Program-made: the position numbers and the translations under genes
Notes under the pieces: generated by a model
Told to the model about the DNA's origin: nothing
The model's input: only the letters and a program-made list of their open reading frames with translations
The model's database searches: none
Shown here: positions 37,366 through 47,233 of the stretch, in pieces
Numbering within the stretch: position 1 is the stretch's first letter
Layout of the letters: every line of letters starts with the position of its first letter
NCBI RefSeq assembly: GCF_048771995.1
Contig: NC_133030.1
Location: 58,374,001-58,438,000 of the forward strand
DNA: 64,000 nt
Direction: 5' to 3'
Source of the DNA: Taeniopygia guttata
Taxonomy: Eukaryota > Chordata > Aves > Passeriformes > Estrildidae

Positions 37366-38738
37366 TCCATTATTCTGCAATTTCCATGTGCAGTGATTGA
37401 GGACAGCATATTGCAGAGCACTCTGATGGTATGGGCTGGCTTTGTAGGTACAGAAACTATTTATACACCAGAATGTGACTCTGTGCCTGTGAGGGAGGAG
37501 AGAAATTAATTCAGGTGAATCTGGAGCATAATCTCTGTGCCCATATAAAGCCTTAAATGTTCCGTGGGATGCTTTAGCCAGCACTGGGAGATGAGGAGTC
37601 CCCGTGTGCACAGGCGAGGGTTTAAGCTGTATATAACCAACAGGGGGCATTAGGTTTATGCTTATTAAATGTGTATTTCTATTCCTAGCAGAGAAAAATC
37701 TCCAAGTAGTTTGATTGAAAACAGCAGGATGTGAATCTTGTACCCTATAAAAGATGCAGGATTCTGTTGTTTATTTTATTTTTTTTTCCATAAGGTTTAG
37801 TAACTGTATAAATCTGCCCTTCTTTGGGTCTAGCCTGTATCTATTCTGAGACAAAGATAAGCGAGATAGATGTAATTAACAATCAGATGATTTTTGCATG
37901 ATTTGCAGCTCAAAAAGCACTTGAAAAATACAAGTGTTTCTGGTACAAATTTGTTTGTGTTGATAATTCCCAGTTTTCTAACCAGAAATTAATGTAAAGC
38001 TGCAATTATGTCTTTCTGATGGAAATGAGATTCAGCAGTGCACAGTCAACTGCTGCCCTTAATTTTGGAGAAATCCTTGCCCTGAATTATTTGATTACTG
38101 ACAGTGAGGAGCTACAGTGCAAGCAAAATTATGGTCTTTGGAAATTAAAGTAATATTTATTACAGAGCTAATTATTATGGCTACAAACACTCATACTCCT
38201 GTACGTGGCTCTATTCATATTCACGGTCCTTTTGTATTTATATTTTGTATTCACAGCACTGACTGTTGGATTTTCCTCTTCACACTCAAAGTGGAAAACT
38301 GTAGCCTGCTCTGCACTCCTGTCACACCCCAGCAGCTGGAAAACTTTTTTAGGTGAAGTGATTTCTACAGTCTCTAGTTGAGCTGCATTTGGAAATATGG
38401 AAATAGATTAAGCAACTAGATGTCAAATAGTTAGGGGATACAGCTGTGACCTGCTTTATAAAGTAATGTCACAACAAATTATTGTCCCAAATGTTCAGAT
38501 GCTCTGTTCCAGTAAGTTGATTTAATTACCTGCCTTATGTTAAAATGGGTTTTACCCCACCTAATAACTTCTTCCAAAGTAAAGTAAAAGTTAGGGTTTT
38601 GAAATAAAGAAATTATCAACCTCCAGCAGTCCAGCAGTTGCAGACTTTTTGCCTGGGATACTCTCAGCAATTCTTGATTCTAATGGATCAGTGGCACACA
38701 GTAACTCCTTTCCCCTGAGCCCTCTTTAAACCCCTGCC

Positions 38739-38743
<5 letters not shown>

Positions 38744-38785
<42 letters not shown>
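38744..38785. repeat. Poly-A run, 42 bases
   Basis: The longest pure homopolymer in the window. No processed pseudogene body or polyadenylation-signal context is recognisable to its left, so its origin is unclear. Its length may be imprecise because homopolymers are error-prone in sequencing. Confidence 0.95.
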
Positions 38786-38789
<4 letters not shown>

Positions 38790-39047
38790 AAATGAGCTTG
38801 GTTAATTTTTATCCAGCAAGAAGTTGTTTGGACGGAGGGTTGGATCCAATTAATCAGTGGCTTGACTCTGAGGGACACTTCATCCAAAGACTTTTCCATA
38901 GTCCCAATGTGCTGCAGGCAGTACAAGGTCTGTAGGCTTCAGGCTGGTCACCCACTGTAAACAGAAAAGTGTGTTTTATTTTACACTGTTTGTAAACACA
39001 AGCGAGGGAACCAGAACACGTAGGAAGATTTATTGGTTTTTTGTTTG

Positions 39048-39072
39048 TTTTTTTTTTTTTTTTTTTTTTTTT
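39048..39072. repeat. Poly-T run, 25 bases
   Basis: A pure T run about 260 bp downstream of the 42-base A run and in opposite orientation. Short TTTG units precede it. Confidence 0.95.
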
Positions 39073-40977
39073 GGATGTTGCTTGGTCAATGCCCTGGCAC
39101 ATCCTTCCTTCTCACTGAGCAGAATTTTGTGTCCTCCAATACTTAACTCAGGCTGAGCAGCATTTTAAACAGGGTCCCATCTGCCGGGCCAGTTTGTGTT
39201 AGTGAAGAGTGCTGTTATTCTGTGTATCCAACAGAACAGCAAATTAGGGACACCTTTTCCATGCTAATCAATTAGTCACATAAGATGTTCCTGCTTTCCA
39301 AAGAAGTGCTGGAGTAGCAGCTGTGTGACTTGTTATGAAAGGTCTGTATGTCAGCAGATTCTGCCTCTATGTTGTGTTTTCTGCAGAGCCAGCAACAAAT
39401 CCTAATAAAACTTAATGTGAGAAAACATTGCCAGTGAGGTGATAGGTTGAGATTAACTGCACTAAAAAGAGGCAATTCCATGCTCAGTCTTTTTTAACTT
39501 CTCTGAAGAGTCACTATTATAAACATACCAATTCAAGGGCTTCGTTCTGCTCCCGTGAAAATCAATATGAAAACTCACACTGAATTAATCTAAAAAAGAA
39601 AAAGCAGCCAGCCAGCCACCACTCATCCTACACTTGGACAGCTACACTTTCTGGCTTTCCAGTAACACAGGTTCTAACAAGTATGTTTAAACCCAGAATT
39701 AGCCCCATACTGAGCTCTAATGACAATTTCTAAAAAAAAAAAAAAAAAAAAAATAAAATTGCAGTTGAGGTAAGCTCTGATGCAAGTAATTTCCTTATCA
39801 AAGATAATTATTATAAACAAGTTTAAAATTGGAAAAAAATCCCCAACAACTTGTTCTTAACTGCATCACTTATTATAACATATTCCCCCCAACATATAAA
39901 GCATTTAACTTAGATTGCCTGCATTAGAAGCAAATGTAGGGTTTAACACCATTTTCTGGTGTTTGGGTTTTTAGGTATCTAAGTTCCAGGACATTTAATG
40001 TCACCCACTTATGTCCAACCTTGAGCTGCAAGAAAGTCTTGAGATTTTCTAGTGTACTTGAGGCACAATCCCCAGGCTCTCAGAGGTATCCCTGTAACAT
40101 AAAATGTGGTGAACACAGTGGACTTTTAGTTCTGGGGAAGGTTTTTTTCTGTAGCTCCTGCTGGTTTCAGAAGAGGCCCCAAAACTGGGCATGATTGTGA
40201 CATGGAGAAGTCTCCAGAAGAGGTGTCAGATGTGGGAATAATCTGTAAAACCTCTGGGGAGGAAAATGAAGTGTCTCACTTTGCTACAGGCACCCCTGAT
40301 GACTGACTGGTCTGTCCCCCTTCCTGCCAGTGCTGCTGGGATTGTGACCTTTGGGGTGCAAGGGGGGATGTGATGCTATTTGGGGCTTCTATCAGACTTA
40401 ATCCAGGCTGTTATCTGCTCCTACCAGAAAATAATATCCCTTTCTGCTATTAGGGTAGCATTTATTTCTGAGCTTCCTGCCCCTGTGGTGCCAAGGATTT
40501 ATTGCTGGTTCAAGTAGTCCAGAGACTCCCCAAAATATGGAACCCTGGAGCCAAGAGCAGGGTTTTTTAACTGTATTGCAAACTGTACCCAGGAAGGACC
40601 TGTGAGCCTGTGCAGTCCTTGCCTCTGACTTGGATTTCCCCAGAGGATGATTTCCCTGCAAGGATGATTTTGGGGTAAAAATCCAAGATTAGTCAAAAAG
40701 GCCATGAGAAGCAGAATGTGCTTCTGTGACATGTTCTTAGATGGACACTACTTTAAATGCAAAATGCTTCTTCTAAGATAAACCAGTGGATTGTTTCCAA
40801 TTCTGAATCTTTTCTGTGATGATTCAGCTATTGGCAAAAATAAGCTGAAGAGTACAATGTTGAAGCACTGGCATCCCATCTTCACATGATTGTTATTTAA
40901 TGTGTTACCTGTCCAGGGTAAAAATATTTTCCCCTTAAAAAAAACCCAACAAAAATAGCAATCCTCACCCCCCCACC

Positions 40978-41045
40978 AAAAAAAAAAAAAAAAAAAAAAA
41001 GAAACAAACAAAAAAAAAACCCCAAAAAACCCCATCAAAACAACA
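40978..41045. repeat. A-rich simple repeat
   Basis: A 23-base A run at 40978-41000 is followed by A/C-rich sequence with AAAC and CAA units. It is simple sequence without further features. Confidence 0.9.
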
Positions 41046-41980
41046 ACAACCCCACATGATGGAAGAACATTTTCTGCCCTTATTCCACATACCCTTTTGA
41101 CTATTGAACACCAACTGTTTACTTTTCACATCTGACTCTGTGATTTACCCTTGTCCCAAACATTGCTTCCTGGGCATCTGCAAGCTGCCAGCCTGCTCAT
41201 CCTGGGGTTTTGGGTTAAATCAGAGGACTCCTCTCTCCTTTTCCAAGTAGGAGTTTGAGATTTTCACCTCTTCTCTCCTGAAAGGTCCTAAAGACATGAA
41301 AACTTTCACTCTTATCACTGTATGCTTCCCTAGCCACAAATGTGCTGCAGCATGTGTCAGGATTTCCTTTCAGGGTTAGAATTATGAGCTCTGTGCCCTT
41401 GAAAATGAAGGACTTCTTTTTTTTCCAAGGAGAAAGTACACACAAGCCTTGGTTTGGACCTTGCAGCACCTGCCTGTTGCTGTGATAATGGACTTGGAAA
41501 GTTTTGATGCTGTTCAATTCTAGGTGTTATTTTAGGTCATTTCAGAAGCTTTAATGGCTCCCTGTGTCTGCACAGCTGGACTCATGATAACTGAAGCACA
41601 GACCTTGCAGGTGAAGTAATATGAAAAACAACATTAATAAAATGACAAGGTGTTAAAGGCTCATTTCTCAAGTGTCTGATTCGGGCTTAAGAAAAGTTTG
41701 TGGAAAAGCAAAATTGGGTTTCTAGGCACTCCAAAAGGAGGCAATGGCCATATAATGGCTGGGCTGCTTCTGGCCTTATGTCCGTGCATTGCAACACAGT
41801 CTTCAGTTACATTCCCCACAATATTTCATGTATGTGTGTGTGCAAACCTCCCCCACTGATTTCTGACTTGTGTGCAACTTTGGCCTGTAATATCTTTGGT
41901 GTGCCCACTAGAGAAAATGAAAGCTATGAAATAATAAGACAAGGGCTATAAAAAGTGTCATGGTAAAAACAATCAAGAGG

Positions 41981-42486
41981 TGTTACTGTTAAATCTCCTG
42001 TTAAACACGGATCTTCCTATCGGTGCTGGGATCCCTGACATGGGAAGAATGATATCTGAACTCCAATGATGTCAGAAGGCTAATTAATTACTTTATTATA
42101 CTGTATTATACTATAACTATATTACAACAAGAAGAACTAACTAGCTAACTAGAAAACCAGTGACTCTCTCCTGAGAGTCCCAACACACACATGGATTCAA
42201 TTAGTCAATGAATCCAAACAACCATCACCAGAATTCAGTCAAGCAATCACCTTGGGTAAACAATCTCCAGAACACATTCCACATGGCACAAACAGCAAAT
42301 GAGGTAAGAATTGTTTTGATTCTCTTTTCTCTGCTTCTGTCAGGAGAAATCCTGAGAAAGCTAAGTCTCTCTCTGTTCAGAGGGCATGTGAATACCACAT
42401 CTTCCATGAAGCTGTGCAAGTCATTCAAACCTAGGCTCTCCATTGCCCATTCTTCCTCTATTTTTCACGAGCTCCTGGGGAATGCA
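41981..42486 (-). mobile_element. Solo LTR of an endogenous retrovirus, passerine type (reverse orientation)
   Basis: Read on the minus strand, this 506 bp segment looks like a retroviral LTR. It runs TG to CA and has a polyadenylation signal AATAAA (complement of 42092-42097). A pyrimidine/TA-rich stretch lies before the signal and a 7 bp inverted repeat lies upstream of it. The block around GGGACTCTCAGGAGAGAGTC matches my recollection of LTRs common in passerine genomes. The four bases GAGG flank both ends (41977-41980 and 42487-42490), consistent with a target-site duplication, though four bases could match by chance and the boundaries are tentative. No gag, pol or env sequence is adjacent, so it is a solo LTR left by recombination. 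It is an old, non-coding genomic copy. Confidence 0.65.
42162..42179. repeat. 7 bp perfect inverted repeat with 4-base loop inside the LTR
   Basis: GACTCTC (42162-42168), loop TCCT, then GAGAGTC (42173-42179). In the LTR's own orientation it lies upstream of the AATAAA signal, near the expected U3/R boundary. A hairpin in the transcript is possible; its role is unknown. Confidence 0.8.
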
Positions 42487-45400
42487 GAGGTTGTGCTCTG
42501 GAGAAATGCTTTGCTCTCACAGTTGTAACCAAAGCCTCCAGATACTGAATGCATAAACTTCTGCTGGACTTGGACTTCTCTGCTAAAGAATCCTGGATGT
42601 CTCAGGCTGGACACTCAGGTGATTTCCCTGGCCACTTTGACCTTAATCTCCCTGTGCCCCAGTTTCCTGTCTGATCCTGGTATGACAAGGTAAAATGCAG
42701 AAGATATTCAGTGGTGCCTACAGAGCACCAGCAGATTAGTGATGAGCACCACACACACAAAAAATTAATCATGCCATACTTGAGCAGAGGTTGGCTGGGG
42801 TCCCGGGAACGTGGCACAGGGCCATGTTTAATGAGAAGTGTAAAAGGGAAGGGCTTAGCCATTATCCATGCACTGAGCCATCCTCAGTGCATCCCAGGTG
42901 CAAGATACACAGGGAGCCTTAATTCTTAATTCCTGTGTGCTTGACTCAGCTGAATGCTGTTGCTTCCCTTAAATTCTGCAATCTTTTGCTTTGCACTGCC
43001 AAAGGGACTGAGGGACAGGAGATTCATAACCTCCAGGTCTAGTTGTCCAGACTTAACTTGCCCAGCACAACAGAGAATAAAGAATTCTCATTGGTGCCAA
43101 ATTAGAATCCAGCGAGTACTTTAGGTCTGAGATTTCATCAATACTTTCCATCAATTTTTATACCAAAAGCAGTGACTTTTGTCAAGTTTTTATTGATTTC
43201 CTGTCTGCCAAAGTGCTTTTTCAAATTTGTAATGGGGTAAGAAGCAAAACCTCCCAAAACAGGGAAGGAAAGGAACTGCAATTTTTTATTTTTAGGAAAG
43301 AAACAGCAATTTATTTCCTCCCCCTCTCTGTTTTTTTGTCACCTAAGTATTTTTTCTGGTATTATCAGCTGCTGCTATGAGCAGAGGTATTTCCTCCTTT
43401 TTGAAGGCTACTTTCTGAAGGCAATGCAGGAATGCAGATCTGATGCCATCCCCTCAGCAACTTTCAGACTCGGATTCCACCTTTATGGTGAGCAGGCTCA
43501 GAGATGGTGCTTTGCTTCCTGCATATTTCTGATAAACCCCCCCACAGTTCTTGGGTGATGTTTTTGGAAGCAGGTAAAAAAAAAGCCCCTGACCTTATAG
43601 TCCTCCCTGCTGAGGAGAAAAAGTTGCAGTATGAGCTCCCCTGTTGTCGCACCCCAGTATCTGACAACAGATGTAATTTACTCATGGAGAAAGATTTATT
43701 AAGGGTTTGATGCCTCTTAGCAGAAAAGTCTCTTCTGTCACATTATTTGGTGCAGATTTTTTTTGCCTTTAAGGAGAAAACTCTACCTGCTTTTCCACCA
43801 TTTAACATCCTTCAAATGTTTCTCTCTGACATTTGTTTCCCACTTGAGCTGTTACAGTAATACATGCAGGTCATTGGAAATCAAATATTGCTAATTTGGA
43901 GTTCATATGTACAAGTCACATTGTTCATAACAAAAGCCCATGGTCATCTTGATGATGGTTTTTAGAATGGGAAGTCTTCTGTGTACACCTGGGGTAGAAA
44001 ACAGCTCTGAGCCTTGCCAGGGGTATCCTGTGACTCAGTTCTGCTCACAACTTTTCTAGACCTATGTGGGTCAGTCTCATTGGGCCCCCAGGGCAGTCCC
44101 AGGGAACCTGACTCACCTTTTACACCCAGCACTGAGAGCAAAGGAAATGTGGATCTGTTCAGCAGCTGGGATGTGCCAATGACTCAGGCTGCTGGATTGG
44201 ATCAGTGCCTGACCTGTTTATGCTGCTCTGTGTCTCCCTCCTCTCCTAGGAGCCCTGGGAGCGATGATTCTTCATTTCATAAATTCACAGAAGACACATT
44301 TAAAGCTCTGTGCTGTGAATAAGAACCAGTTCTGAAATGTTTAATAGTCCCTGAAGTAAAATAACCCTCTCCTGTAAGTTTAGATTCCAAGGGTCAGCTC
44401 TTCACTTCATCGTGTGTGCTGTCTCCACGTGCTGTGGGAGCTCTGTGCTTGCCTACTGCTGGGTGGATCTGAGGTATTGTGCCTTTTGAAAAAAAACCCA
44501 GAAAACAGGTAAGTCACTCTGACAGGTGCTTCAAATTTCAGAAGAAAGGAAATGCTGAAGGAGAAGAGGAAGGAATCAATCATGTTTGCTTTTGCTCTGG
44601 TACAGCAATGTGTTCATTCCCTTTCTGCCTTTTTCCTTTTGGGAAAGGAAAACTACTTTCTTCCCTTAAAGAAATAAAGTTTGCAAGCCAGGAAGAAAGA
44701 AGAACTAGGAATGTTCTGATCATCCATCAGGAATGTTGTTACATTTAGCTTAGACTACTTTTTTCCCCCTTTTAATATTTTAACAATTAATTCCTTAAAA
44801 TTGAAAATGTTTTGACTTACCTATTCTGGGGAAAAAAAGAAGGCATTTTGAATCACAATGGGTTTTCTGCCACAGTTAAGAACAGCTGGTTGAGACTGGG
44901 GTATTTTTGATCTGGAAAGAAGCTGCCTAGTTGTCTTTTCCTACTTACACTGACTTCAAACCTTTCTGACAGTTTCCTGTGTGGTGGCTCAATGCTGCTT
45001 CCAAGCACAATTCGAAGATTCCCAAAAGAAGACAAAGAGTCTCTTTGCAGTTCCCAGTTTGCCTTCTTTGTCAGACTCTTCTTTTCAAGGTTATCTTTAG
45101 CCTCATCCAGCATTCCAGGAAAAGAAAGAAGTGTCCTCTGGAGTTTTTTGCAACCTTGGTATAGAAACATCCCACCACATCTTGCCATTTCTATCTGACG
45201 TCTGTGACATTTAAAGATACGTTTTTGGAGCTTGCCCCTCTCCATAACCTATTGTTTAATGAGTGCCACTGGAAATACAGCAACAGAACTTAAACGAGGG
45301 ATCTGAAGTCGAGGAGATGGAGCAGGGAGGATGGAGTGACTCTTGGGCATGAAAAATTTAGTGGAAAGGGTGAGCAAGAAGGGGTTTGATGAAAAGGGGT

Positions 45401-46269
45401 GTGGGAGGGCAAGTAGCAAGTCCAGGTTTCAAAAGGAGGTTGGGAAATGAGTAGAAAAATTCAGATTGGTTGGGAGGGAGGGAGGGAATTGGGGAGCAGA
45501 GCTCCTGGCAGCACTGTCCAGACAGGTCAGTAACACAGTATTTGCCTGTGCACAGCTGGGTTAGGTGAGCTACAGCTCACTTGAAACAAACAAAGGTGTT
45601 GCCCTCTGCCATCTAATTACCGGGAGAAAAATTTCCCTGTACCTCGGGGCGGCACTCAGCAGGAGCATCTTTTAAACCACATCACTCTAAGGAAACCCCT
45701 GAAGATGCCTGGGAGGAAAACAGGAATGTTTGACAAATCAGGTGTGGTTCGCACCTCAAACTTGTTTTCTGTCAGCATTCCCAATTGAGCTACTCTTGAT
45801 TTGCATTTGTTTAAACGAAAGGAAAACCAGGCATTTTCCAGGGACAGCAGTACTGGCACCCAGGAAAGTGCTGCTCCATCAACAGCTCCGGGTGTGGTAG
45901 AGAGTTTAAATTTAAGCCGTGGAGTGCAGGTGACCTCAGTGTGCCTTGCTGGACCAAGACTCAAGCACAGGAAGGAGCAGGTGTTGCAAGCAGAATGAAA
46001 AAATAAATAAATTGATTTTTCCACAGTGGAATGATGTCCGCTGGGAGAAGCACTGCTGCTTGTGCCAACCAGGGCAGGAGCGTGCGGCACACCCCGCTGT
46101 GCTCTGCAGAGCTCGCTCCTGCTCTGGACAAACACTGATTTTCCATGTCTTAGTTCCTGCTACGATCCTTTCCTGTCTGCAGCAGCATGCAAAATTAACA
46201 GAGGCAGAAGCAGTAGGTCGAGAAATTCCTTCCAGGATTTTACTGTCCGCAGCTTTAAAAAATACTGTC
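42487..46269. other. Intergenic sequence upstream of KCNH5 CpG island
   Basis: No gene or mobile element recognised. A GGGA-rich patch lies at about 45472-45490. The 130-159 codon minus-strand frames at 44.85-45.25 and 45.66-46.14 kb have no domain and I treat them as chance. Confidence 0.5.
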
Positions 46270-47003
46270 CTAGTGAAGAAAGGGCTGGGGGGAGGCCGGC
46301 GCTGGCTCAGGAATGGGGCGCAGCGGAGCTCGGGTGTGGCACTGACTCACCTGCTCCTCCGGGGCTCCGGCGCGCACAGCCTGCTCCCTGAATAGGTGCA
46401 GAAAAGAGGTTTCCAGCCCCAAATCCCCCTCCTGTTGAGAGGGGAGAATCCTCAAAGAAATATCTTGATGGCTTCAGGAAAGGTAGCGGCATTTAACACG
46501 TTACGTTGCACTTTGCGTTTATCTTTTGCGGGCAAAGTGCGGCCGCCTTCCAGTGTGCCACACAAGCATTCCCGAGTGTTTCCCCTCAAACCCAAACCGC
46601 TGGGGGAAAAAAAAACCCCAAACAAACCAAAGAACAACCACAAACAAAACAATGTAGAGATGCAAAAACACGGGGTTTGCGTGAGTTTCGCTCAGGGCAG
46701 AACTTCGCAGGGGATAAGCAGCGGGGGGGATGCTCGGGGGATGCTCGCGGACTCCGGGCGGTGCCGGCCGCATCCTCCCCATCCCCTCCCGTTCCCTCGC
46801 ATCCTCCCCATCCCCTCCCGTCCCCCCCCATCCCCGGGCGTCCCCCGGCCCGGCGGGGCGGGCGCGCAGGCGCAGGGGGGGGCGGGCGCGGCGCTGGGAG
46901 CGCGGAGCGCGGCGCGGCCCCAGACCGCGCTGCAGCCGCCGCGGGGGCGCCACTACCATGAGCGGCCGCGGCCGCCCCTGCGCGACTCACGGGCACCGGG
47001 CGC

Positions 47004-47004
47004 T

Positions 47005-47036
<32 letters not shown>

Positions 47037-47074
47037 GCCCCCCCCGCCGCCGCCGCCGCCGCCGCTGCCGCCGC
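47004..47074 (+). repeat. CCG trinucleotide repeats in the KCNH5 5' leader
   Basis: Two CCG/GCC tracts, at 47004-47035 and 47043-47074, are separated by a C-rich break (the second has one CTG interruption). They lie 35-105 bases upstream of the KCNH5 ATG, probably in the 5'UTR. Such repeats are unstable in other genes and form strong GC structure in RNA. Confidence 0.95.
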
Positions 47075-47108
47075 GCACCCCCGGCCCCCGAGCCCGGCGC
47101 GCTGCAGG

Positions 47109-47181
47109 ATGCCGGGGGGCAAGAGAGGGCTGGTGGCACCGCAGAACACCTTCCTGGAGAACATCGTCCGGCGCTCCAGCG
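47109..47181 (+). CDS. KCNH5: KCNH5 coding exon 1 (EAG2 potassium channel N-terminus)
   Basis: First coding exon of KCNH5 (EAG2, Kv10.2), a tetrameric voltage-gated potassium channel of the plasma membrane expressed in neurons. It encodes 24 codons plus one base: [20 protein letters not shown] followed by RRSS. This is the PAS-cap that precedes the cytoplasmic EAG/PAS domain and modulates gating. ATG 47109 is the first ATG in frame after an in-frame TGA at 46959-46961, with A at -3. The exon ends at 47181 in AGCG|GTGAGA, splice phase 1. The first coding base of the next codon (G) joins AA of exon 2 to give Glu25. The paralog KCNH1 has a similar N-terminus, but the residues match KCNH5 and the RHOJ neighbour agrees. 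Confidence 0.97.
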
Positions 47182-47200
47182 GTGAGAGGTTTCCCCCCGT

Positions 47201-47233
47201 CATCCATCCATCCGTCCGTCCATCCATCCCTCC
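47201..47233 (+). repeat. CATC/CGTC tetranucleotide repeat next to the donor
   Basis: CATCCATCCATCCGTCCGTC then CATCCATCCC, about eight imperfect TCCA-type units starting 20 bases into KCNH5 intron 1. It is a short microsatellite within the CpG island. Confidence 0.9.

Larger units (their letters stand above)
37366..41980. other. Intergenic sequence with several homopolymer runs, no gene seen
   Basis: Non-coding, AT-rich. Besides the runs listed separately there is a 22-base A run at 39732-39753. The 37800-38100 part has a unique character with a TAATTAA core at 37873-37879. No exon or RNA gene is supported. Confidence 0.5.
46958..47181 (+). other. Candidate upstream ORF overlapping the KCNH5 start (exon 1 part)
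   Basis: An ATG at 46958 with A at -3 opens a frame offset from KCNH5 and runs through the CCG repeats, giving a proline run, then an arginine run. It passes the KCNH5 ATG at 47109. In unspliced RNA it stops at 47183-47185. In spliced RNA it continues into exon 2 and stops at TAG 59879-59881, about 92 codons in total. Its ATG overlaps a TGA (46959-46961) in the KCNH5 frame. If transcription starts upstream of 46958, scanning ribosomes would meet it first and KCNH5 translation would need leaky scanning. Translation of this ORF is not shown by the sequence. Confidence 0.4.

Noticed and set aside
38744..38785. Poly-A tail of a processed pseudogene
   Set aside because: The sequence to its left shows no reading frame resembling a known gene and no target-site duplication could be identified.
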